From Streptomyces fumigatiscleroticus (lineage in GTDB: Bacteria > Actinomycetota > Actinomycetes > Streptomycetales > Streptomycetaceae), in NCBI RefSeq assembly GCF_014647975.1, contig NZ_BMQF01000002.1, forward strand, positions 310,001-374,000: a stretch of DNA of 64,000 nt, in the 5' to 3' direction. Below, in pieces: positions 58,287 to 64,000 of this stretch (the stretch's first letter is position 1; each line of letters opens with the position of its first letter). The position numbers were made by a program, and so were the translations under genes. Below the pieces are notes generated by a model, which had not been told where the DNA came from, ran no database searches, and was given only the letters and a program-made list of their open reading frames with translations.

Positions 58287-59486
58287 TCAGGCCGACATCG
58301 GCCGTTGCACGGTGATCGACTGGAGCAGGCCGACCGCTATCCACACGGCGAACATCGAGGAGCCGCCGTAGGAGACGAACGGCAGCGGCAGGCCGGTGAC
58401 CGGCATGATGCCGAGGGTCATGCCGATGTTCTCGAAGGACTGGAAGGCGAACCAGGCGACGATTCCGGCGGCGACGATCGTGCCGTACAGGTCGGTGGTC
58501 TCGCGGGCGATGCGGCAGGCGCGCCACAGGACGACGCCGAGCAGCACGACGATCAGTCCGGCGCCGACGAAGCCGAGTTCCTCGCCGGCGACGGTGAAGA
58601 CGAAGTCGGTCTGCTGCTCGGGCACGAACTGGCCGGTGGTCTGGGAGCCGTGGAACAGGCCGGCGCCCAGCAGGCCGCCGGAGCCGATGGCGATGCGGGC
58701 CTGGTTGGTGTTGTAGCCGACGCCCGCGGGGTCGAGGCTGGGGTTGGCGAAGGCGGCGAAGCGGTTGATCTGGTACTCGTCGAGGATGTGCAGCTGCCAT
58801 ACGGCGATCGCGCCGATGGCGCCCGCGCCGAGCAGCCCGAACACCCACCGGTTGGAGGCGCCGGAGGCGAGCAGCACGCCGAGCACGATGATGACCATGA
58901 CCATGACCGAACCGAGGTCGGGCATGAGCAGCACGATCGCCATGGGGACGGCGGCCAGGCCCAGGGCCTGGAGCACCGTGCGGTGGTCCGGGTACTCCTT
59001 GTCACCGGCGTCGACCCGGGCGGCCAGCAGCATCGCCATGCCGAGAATGATCGTGATCTTGACGAACTCCGAGGGCTGGAGCGAGAAGCCGCCGCCGAAC
59101 ACGATCCAGGAGTGGGCGCCGTTGACCGTGGAGCCGAGCGGGGTGAGCACCAGCAGGATCAGGAAGACCGAGAGGCCGTACAGGAGCGGGACGGCCGTGC
59201 GCAGGGTGCGGTGTCCGATCCAGATCACGCCGATCATCAGGGCGAGCCCGATGCCGGTGTTCATGATGTGCCGGATCAGGAAGTAGTACGGGTCGCCCTG
59301 GTTGATGTCGGTGCGGTTGCGGGTCGCCGAGAAGACGAGCAGCGAGCCGATCACGGACAGCAGGCCGGCGGCCAGCAGTATCGGCCAGTCCAGCCGGCGG
59401 GTGACCGAGTCGCGGGCGAACAGGCGGGTCCAGCCCGCGCGCTCGGGCCCGTATCCGGAGACCTGGAAGCTGTTGGCGCCCGTCAT
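58287..59486 (-). CDS. rodA: RodA/FtsW-type peptidoglycan polymerase (SEDS)
   Basis: The 399-residue integral membrane protein has about ten helices. SEDS motifs include GAHSWIVFGGGFSLQPSEFVKI, GEELGFVGAGLIV, and PVTGLPLPFVSYGGSSMF near the C terminus. With PBP2 it polymerises glycan during elongation, or spore-wall synthesis in Streptomyces, where the homologue is called Sfr as I recall. ATG 59486 overlaps the pbp2 stop (ATGA), so the two are translationally coupled. Confidence 0.96.
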   Translation of the reverse strand: MTGANSFQVSGYGPERAGWTRLFARDSVTRRLDWPILLAAGLLSVIGSLLVFSATRNRTDINQGDPYYFLIRHIMNTGIGLALMIGVIWIGHRTLRTAVPLLYGLSVFLILLVLTPLGSTVNGAHSWIVFGGGFSLQPSEFVKITIILGMAMLLAARVDAGDKEYPDHRTVLQALGLAAVPMAIVLLMPDLGSVMVMVIIVLGVLLASGASNRWVFGLLGAGAIGAIAVWQLHILDEYQINRFAAFANPSLDPAGVGYNTNQARIAIGSGGLLGAGLFHGSQTTGQFVPEQQTDFVFTVAGEELGFVGAGLIVVLLGVVLWRACRIARETTDLYGTIVAAGIVAWFAFQSFENIGMTLGIMPVTGLPLPFVSYGGSSMFAVWIAVGLLQSITVQRPMSA

Positions 59487-61747
59487 GTGAGCATCCTCCG
59501 GCCGGTGCTGCCGCCGCGCCGCGGGGTGCACCGCCGTCGCCTGCGGGTGTTCCGGTTCTGCCCGGTGGGCGTCGCCGTGGTCGCTCCCTGCTGGTCGTCG
59601 GCGGGTGCCCTCTCGCCGGGCTCGGTGGCCTTCTCCTTCTTGGCCGGGTCCTCGGTGATCTTCGGGGCGGCGATGGTCCCGTCGGTCCTCACCTTGGGCA
59701 GGCTCTTCTGCGGGGTGGGGAGCAGGGCCTTCTTCTTGTCGACGGAGCCGTCCTCCTGGACGCCGTACAGGGCGTCGTAGATCTTGCGGACGGCCGGGCC
59801 GGAGGCGCCGGAGCCGGTACCGGCCTGGGAGATCGTCATGACGACCGTGTAGTCCTTGGTGTACGTGGCGAACCAGGAGGTCGTCTGCTTGCCGTAGACC
59901 TCGGCGGTACCGGTCTTGGCGTGCATCGCGATCTCGTCCTGCGGCCAGTTCTGGAACCGCCAGGCGGCGGTGCCGCGGGTGGCGACGCCGGCCAGGGCGG
60001 CGTCCATCTTGTTCCGCGTCGCCTTGCTTATGGGCAGCTTGCCGTGGGACGTGGGCTCGATCTCGGTGACCTTCTTGCCGTCGGCGCTGATGACGGCCTT
60101 GCCGACGGTCGGGTCGTACAGGGTGCCGCCGTTGGAGATGGCCGCGTAGATCGTCGCCATCTGGATCGGGGTGACGAGGGTGTCGCCCTGGCCGATGGAG
60201 TAGTTGATCTCGTCACCGGCGCGCATCTTGTTGCCCTCGAGGCAGTTCTCGTACGCGATCTTCTCGACGTAACTGCCGTCCTTCTTGCCGGTCTTGCACC
60301 AGGCGTCCTTGTTGGCCTCCCAGTAGCTCTGCTTCCAGGCGCGGTCGGGGACGCGGCCGGTGACCTCGTTGGGCAGGTCGATGCCGGTCTCCTTGCCGAG
60401 GCCGAACTGGTGGGCGGCCTTGAAGAAGTAGTCGTTGGCGTTCTTCTTCGGGTTGATGCCGCCGTCCTTCTGCCACTCCTTGTGGGCGAGGCCGTAGAAC
60501 ACGGTGTCGCAGGAGACCTCCAGGGCCCGGCCGAGGCTGATGGGGCCGAAGTTCTCCGACTCGAAGTTCTTGAAGACCTGGTTGCCGACCGAGTAGGAGC
60601 TGGTGCAGGGGTAGCCGCCGTCGAAGTCGTAGCCCGCCTCGACGGCGGCGGCTGTGCTTATCACCTTGAAGGTGGAGCCGGGCGCGGACTGGCCCTGGAT
60701 GGCCCGGTTGAGCAGCGGGTAGTTGGAGTCCTTGCCGGTGAGCTTCTTGTAGTCGGCGGCGGAGATGCCGCCGACCCAGGCGTTGGGGTCGTAGGTCGGG
60801 TTGGAGGCCATGGCGACGACGCGGCCCGTCTTGGCCTCCATCACCACGACCGCGCCCGAGTCGGCCTTGTAGTTTTCGCCGGTGTTCTTGTCGAACTCGC
60901 CGCGGGCGGTCTTCATCGCCTCGTTCAGCTCGTACTCGGCGATCCGCTGGACGCGGGCGTCGATGCTGGTGACGAGGTTGTCGCCGGGCTGTGCGGCGTC
61001 GGACTCGGCCTCGCCGATGACACGGCCGAGGTTGTCGACCTCGTAGCGGGTGACGCCGGCCTTGCCGCGCAGCGCCTTGTCGTACTGGCGCTCCAGGCCG
61101 GAGCGGCCGACCTGGTCGGAGCGGAGATAGGGCGAGTCGGTGTCCTGGGCCTGCTGGATCTCGTCGTCGGTGACGGGCGAGAGATAGCCGAGGACCTGGG
61201 CGGTGTTGGCGCCGCCGGGGCTCGGATAGCGGCGCACGGCCTGCGGTTCGGCGGTGATGCCGGGGAAGTCCTCGGCGCGTTCGCGGATCTGGAGGGCCTG
61301 CTTGGGGGTGGCCTCGTCGGTGATGGGGATCGGCTGGTACGGCGAGCCGTTCCAGCACGGCTGCGGCGTCTTGGCGTCGCACAGCCGGACCTTCTCCATG
61401 ACCTCCTGGGGCTTCATGCCCAGCACACCGGCGAGCTTGGTGAGGACCGCCTTGCCGTCGTCCTTCATCTTCAGCAGGTCGGTGCGGGAGGCGGAGACGA
61501 CCAGCCGGGTCTCGTTGTCGGCGAGCGGCACGCCGCGGGCGTCCAGTATCGAGCCGCGTACGGCGGGGTCGACCACCTGCTGGACGTGGTTGCCGGAGGC
61601 CTCCTTGGCGTACGCGGAGCCCTCGCGGATCTGGAGGTACCACAGCCGGCCGCCGAGGGTGCCGAGCAGGGACAGGACCAGGATCTGGATGACGACGAGC
61701 CGGGTCTGGACGCGTGTGCTCCGACCGGTCTCGGGGATGTTCGTCAC
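59483..61747 (-). CDS. pbp2: Penicillin-binding protein 2 (class B transpeptidase)
   Basis: The 754-residue protein has one N-terminal helix (about 18-38) and a pedestal/dimerisation domain beginning VDPAVRGSILDARGVPL. The transpeptidase domain has the active-site Ser in SAPGSTFKV, the second motif as VSCDTVFYG (SxD, typical of PBP2) and HAKTGTAEV. The C-terminal tail of about 90 residues is Pro/Lys/Arg-rich and probably cell-wall-facing and disordered. GTG 61747 follows GGGGGAGG. It is the elongation transpeptidase partner of RodA; some Streptomyces annotations call it mrdA. Confidence 0.96.
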   Translation of the reverse strand: MTNIPETGRSTRVQTRLVVIQILVLSLLGTLGGRLWYLQIREGSAYAKEASGNHVQQVVDPAVRGSILDARGVPLADNETRLVVSASRTDLLKMKDDGKAVLTKLAGVLGMKPQEVMEKVRLCDAKTPQPCWNGSPYQPIPITDEATPKQALQIRERAEDFPGITAEPQAVRRYPSPGGANTAQVLGYLSPVTDDEIQQAQDTDSPYLRSDQVGRSGLERQYDKALRGKAGVTRYEVDNLGRVIGEAESDAAQPGDNLVTSIDARVQRIAEYELNEAMKTARGEFDKNTGENYKADSGAVVVMEAKTGRVVAMASNPTYDPNAWVGGISAADYKKLTGKDSNYPLLNRAIQGQSAPGSTFKVISTAAAVEAGYDFDGGYPCTSSYSVGNQVFKNFESENFGPISLGRALEVSCDTVFYGLAHKEWQKDGGINPKKNANDYFFKAAHQFGLGKETGIDLPNEVTGRVPDRAWKQSYWEANKDAWCKTGKKDGSYVEKIAYENCLEGNKMRAGDEINYSIGQGDTLVTPIQMATIYAAISNGGTLYDPTVGKAVISADGKKVTEIEPTSHGKLPISKATRNKMDAALAGVATRGTAAWRFQNWPQDEIAMHAKTGTAEVYGKQTTSWFATYTKDYTVVMTISQAGTGSGASGPAVRKIYDALYGVQEDGSVDKKKALLPTPQKSLPKVRTDGTIAAPKITEDPAKKEKATEPGERAPADDQQGATTATPTGQNRNTRRRRRCTPRRGGSTGRRMLT

Positions 61748-61827
61748 TGCTGCTGCCTCCCCCTCTCAGTGCCTGTGCGAGTCATGGACGACGAAGCTGT
61801 GGAGCCGGGCCGACGGCTCGCGTGTCC

Positions 61828-62499
61828 TCACAGCCGCTTGACCCCCTTGATGCGTCCCGCGCGGGCCACGCGCGCCCGTGCCGCCTTCACCCGCAGCCCG
61901 CTCCGCTGGCCGCCGATGCGCAGTCCCGTGCCGGAGGAGAGCCAGCCGGAGGAGATGTCGGTGGCCTGGGCGGCGGAGCCGGTCTCGGCGAGCGGGTCGT
62001 TGTCCGCGCGGCGGGCCAGGGCCATGACGCCGGGGACGACGAACGGGGCGAGCAGCAGGTCGTACAGGGCGGCGGTGAACAGCAGCCAGCCCAGGCCGAC
62101 ATGGCGGGCGGCGGTGTCGCCGACGAGGGCGCCGACCCCGGCGTAGAGCAGGGTGGATCCGGCCGCGGCGGCGACCACCACGACCATGGGGCCGGTGGCC
62201 GACTTCAGGCGGCCGTTCTCCGGTTTGGCGAGCCCGGCGAGATAGCCGATGACGCACAGCACGAGGGCGTAGCGGCCGGCGGCGTGGTCGGCGGGCGGGG
62301 CGAGGTCGGCCAGCAGTCCGGTGCCGAAGCCGACCAGGGCGCCGCCGACATGGCCGTAGACCAGGGCCAGGCCGAGGACGGTCAGCAGCGCCACGTCGGG
62401 GACGGCGCCGGGCAGATGGAGCCGGGACAGGACGCTGACCTGGAGCACCAGGGCGACGACGACCAGGGAGACGGACAGCAGGATCCGGTTGACGCGCAT
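61828..62499 (-). CDS. mreD: Rod shape-determining protein MreD
   Basis: The 223-residue membrane protein has about five helices (SVSLVVVALVLQVSVL, ALLTVLGLALVYGHVGGALVGFGTGLLADL, and others), matching MreD. The C-terminal about 60 residues are basic and soluble. ATG 62499 has AGGAG 8 nt upstream and lies 12 bp after the mreC stop. It works in the elongation complex with MreB, MreC and RodA. Confidence 0.93.
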   Translation of the reverse strand: MRVNRILLSVSLVVVALVLQVSVLSRLHLPGAVPDVALLTVLGLALVYGHVGGALVGFGTGLLADLAPPADHAAGRYALVLCVIGYLAGLAKPENGRLKSATGPMVVVVAAAAGSTLLYAGVGALVGDTAARHVGLGWLLFTAALYDLLLAPFVVPGVMALARRADNDPLAETGSAAQATDISSGWLSSGTGLRIGGQRSGLRVKAARARVARAGRIKGVKRL

Positions 62500-62511
62500 G
62501 GGCTCGATCTC

Positions 62512-63459
62512 CTACTGCTCTTCTTCGTACTGGCCGTCGGCGGGCGCCTGGGCGGACGGGGTCACGGTCACCGTCACGGTCGGCGTCGGGGTCGGCTTGG
62601 GCTTGTCCGGCAGCACGGTGTCCCGCGGGTCCTTCTTCGGGGCCTGGACGACGACGCCGACGACGTCGAGCTTGGTGAAGCCGACGTAGGGCGTGACGTA
62701 GAGGGTGCGGGTCAGATCGCCGCCGGAGGGGTCGACGCGGGAGACCACGCCGACGGGCACGCCGGGCACGAACGGCTTGTCGGACTGGGAGCCGAAGGTG
62801 ACCAGGCGGTCGCCCTTCTTCACCTCGGCCTTGCCGTTGAGGAGTTCCACGCGCAGCGGGCGGTCCCCCTGTCCGGAGGCGAAGCCCAGCTCGTCGCTGG
62901 TCTCCATGCGGGTGCCGACGGTGAAGTCGGGGTCGTTGGCGAGCAGCACCGTGGCGGTGTCGGGGCCGACGGTGGTGACGCGGCCGACGAGGCCGTCGCC
63001 GTTGAGGACGGTCATGTCGCGTTCGATGCCGTCGTTGGCGCCGACGTCGATGGTGATGGTCCAGGAGAAGCCCTGGGCCGCTCCTATGGCGATGACCTCG
63101 GCGCCCTTGATGCCGTACTGGCCCTCGGCGGAGAGCTTCAGCATCTTGTCGAGCTGCTTCAGCCGGCTGGCGTTGCGGTCGTCGCTGCCGAGCTTCGCCT
63201 TGAGGGCGGCGTTCTCCTTCTCCAGGGCGGCGAGCCGGTCGTGCCGGTCGCCGGAGTCGCGGATGGCGGACACCGCGTTGCCGATGGGGTCGACGGCGGC
63301 CGACACTCCGTTCTCGATCGGGCCGAAGACGGTCGCCGCGGCCTGCCGCGCCCCGTCGACCGGTGAGTCCTCCCCACCGCGGATGTCCACCGTGATCAGT
63401 GCGAACGCGATGGCGATCAGCAGCACCAGGAGCAGCCGGCTCTCTTTCGTGTCCCTCAC
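62512..63459 (-). CDS. mreC: Rod shape-determining protein MreC
   Basis: The 315-residue protein has one N-terminal helix (about 8-24, RLLLVLLIAIAFALITV). A coiled coil follows (about 70-110, DRLAALEKENAALKAKLG), then the extracellular beta domain (EVIAIGAAQGFSWTITIDVGANDGI, GLVGRVTTVGPDTATVLL, VPVGVV). The C-terminal 40 residues are Pro/Thr-rich repeats (PTPTPTVTVTVTP). GTG 63459 overlaps the stop of a small upstream ORF (GTGA). It follows mreB in the conserved order. Confidence 0.95.
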   Translation of the reverse strand: MRDTKESRLLLVLLIAIAFALITVDIRGGEDSPVDGARQAAATVFGPIENGVSAAVDPIGNAVSAIRDSGDRHDRLAALEKENAALKAKLGSDDRNASRLKQLDKMLKLSAEGQYGIKGAEVIAIGAAQGFSWTITIDVGANDGIERDMTVLNGDGLVGRVTTVGPDTATVLLANDPDFTVGTRMETSDELGFASGQGDRPLRVELLNGKAEVKKGDRLVTFGSQSDKPFVPGVPVGVVSRVDPSGGDLTRTLYVTPYVGFTKLDVVGVVVQAPKKDPRDTVLPDKPKPTPTPTVTVTVTPSAQAPADGQYEEEQ

Positions 63460-63641
63460 GTGCGGCGGCCGTGCCTTCCTCGTCGAGAGTTCGGGATGGA
63501 ATGAGTCTCGGGATGGAGCTGTGGAATGAGTCTCGGGGTGGAACTTCGGGGTGGAACTTCGGGGTGGAACTTCGGGATGAGCTTTGGGATGAGCTTCGGG
63601 ATTGTGCGACGCCCGCGACCGAGTGGTGCGGGCGTGCTCAT
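63456..63641 (-). CDS. Candidate small ORF over the pre-mreC repeat
   Basis: The 61-residue frame begins MSTPAPLGRGRRTIPKLIPK and repeats IPKL/HPE units dictated by a 13-bp DNA array. Its TGA overlaps the mreC GTG start (GTGA), which would couple mreC translation to it. No ribosome site or membrane helix is seen, so it may be a fortuitous open frame. Confidence 0.3.
   Translation of the reverse strand: MSTPAPLGRGRRTIPKLIPKLIPKFHPEVPPRSSTPRLIPQLHPETHSIPNSRRGRHGRRT
63493..63603. repeat. Short tandem array between mreB and mreC
   Basis: GGGGTGGAACTTC is repeated three times exactly (63535-63573). It is flanked by related GGGATGAGCTT and GGGATGGAATGAGTCTC units on both sides. The array fills much of the 248-bp gap between mreB and mreC. 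Confidence 0.8.
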
Positions 63642-63658
63642 GTCTCTATATCAACGAT

Positions 63659-63692
63659 CCGCCGTACGGAAAAAGATCATCCCGTACGGCGG
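63659..63692 (-). terminator. Hairpin after mreB
   Basis: CCGCCGTACGG pairs with CCGTACGGCGG (11 bp) around a 12-nt loop that contains CTTTTT on the minus strand. It begins 15 bp after the mreB stop. No U tract follows the stem, so it may terminate partially or stabilise the mreB mRNA. Confidence 0.55.
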
Positions 63693-63707
63693 AACCGGAA
63701 AGTCATG

Positions 63708-64000
63708 TCATCTGCGCGGCTGGGCGTCGAGCACCTGCTGGAGCGCCTCGAACTCCTCGACACACTTGCCGGAGCCGAGCGCCACGCTGTCCAGCGGGTC
63801 CTCGGCGATGTGGATCGGCATGCCGGTCTCGCGGCGCAGCCGCTCGTCCAGGCCGCGCAGCAGCGCCCCGCCGCCGGTCAGCACGATGCCCCGGTCCATG
63901 ATGTCGCCGGAGAGCTCCGGCGGGCACTTGTCGAGGGTGGTCTTGACGGCGTCCACGATGGCGTTGACCGGTTCCTCGATCGCCTTGCGGACTTCGGCGG
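63708..64000 (-). CDS. mreB: Cell shape protein MreB, C-terminal part (5' end beyond window)
   Basis: The last 97 residues of the bacterial actin are visible. They include [44 protein letters not shown], matching the MreB nucleotide-binding C-terminal lobe (the [12 protein letters not shown] adenine loop), then [19 protein letters not shown]. In Streptomyces MreB mainly serves spore-wall assembly. The reading frame is open to the window edge. Confidence 0.96.
   Translation of the reverse strand, partial: AEVRKAIEEPVNAIVDAVKTTLDKCPPELSGDIMDRGIVLTGGGALLRGLDERLRRETGMPIHIAEDPLDSVALGSGKCVEEFEALQQVLDAQPRR

Overview
The window is a high-GC actinobacterial chromosome segment, almost certainly Streptomyces. 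GTG starts, ATGA/GTGA overlaps and G/C-ending codons are common. From memory, the gene order leuS ... rsfS, nadD, proA, proB, obg, rpmA, rplU, rne ... rodA, pbp2, mreD, mreC, mreB matches the S. coelicolor leuS-to-mreB core region. No phage, plasmid, insertion sequence or CRISPR is visible. Most genes lie on the minus strand, so the window reads biologically from right to left.

Layout. 1-15.5 kb: a partial DegV gene, a small membrane protein, and leuS with a classical Leu attenuator (leader peptide [12 protein letters not shown] plus terminator). A plus-strand redox pair follows: a bis-histidine membrane protein and a NuoF-ferredoxin fusion. Next come two identical tRNA-Ala(GGC) genes bracketing two zinc-ribbon proteins and a decayed MFS transporter, then phosphatase-rsfS-LCP-nadD, two tiny membrane proteins and an M48 protease. 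15.5-21 kb: two paralogous membrane proteins with the same -10 element and spacing, then proA and proB. 20.9-31.7 kb: a wall-teichoic-acid-like block with two TagF-type polymerases, a GT2, a fused cytidylyltransferase-reductase, a sulfotransferase-like protein and a PhoD-type phosphodiesterase. 31.8-34.2 kb: the rplU-rpmA-obg operon. 34.4-40.6 kb: a dTDP-L-rhamnose operon (rmlA-rmlB-rmlD-GT2-rmlC-methyltransferase) lying between rplU and rne. 40.7-46.1 kb: a very long RNase E/G and a DUF2344 protein. 46.2-54.6 kb: an exopolysaccharide-type operon (nucleotide-sugar dehydrogenase, HAS/NodC-like synthase, micro-ORFs, deacetylase, repeat membrane protein) and a SpoIIE-type phosphatase. 54.6-64 kb: a B12-type radical SAM protein, CYTH-CHAD, then rodA-pbp2-mreD-mreC-mreB.

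How the genes work together. The dominant theme is the cell envelope: elongation machinery at the right, teichoic-acid-like polymer synthesis and turnover at the left, and rhamnose and exopolysaccharide operons between. Translation genes (leuS, tRNA-Ala, rsfS, rplU-rpmA-obg, rne) are interleaved.

The most unusual features are: a 25-27 bp tandem array whose every unit carries a Shine-Dalgarno sequence and a start codon, linking the polysaccharide synthase to downstream genes in all three frames; the NuoF-ferredoxin/bis-His membrane module; a set of likely leaderless genes with TANNNT 6-8 nt before the start; and short GC-rich tandem arrays in intergenic gaps.
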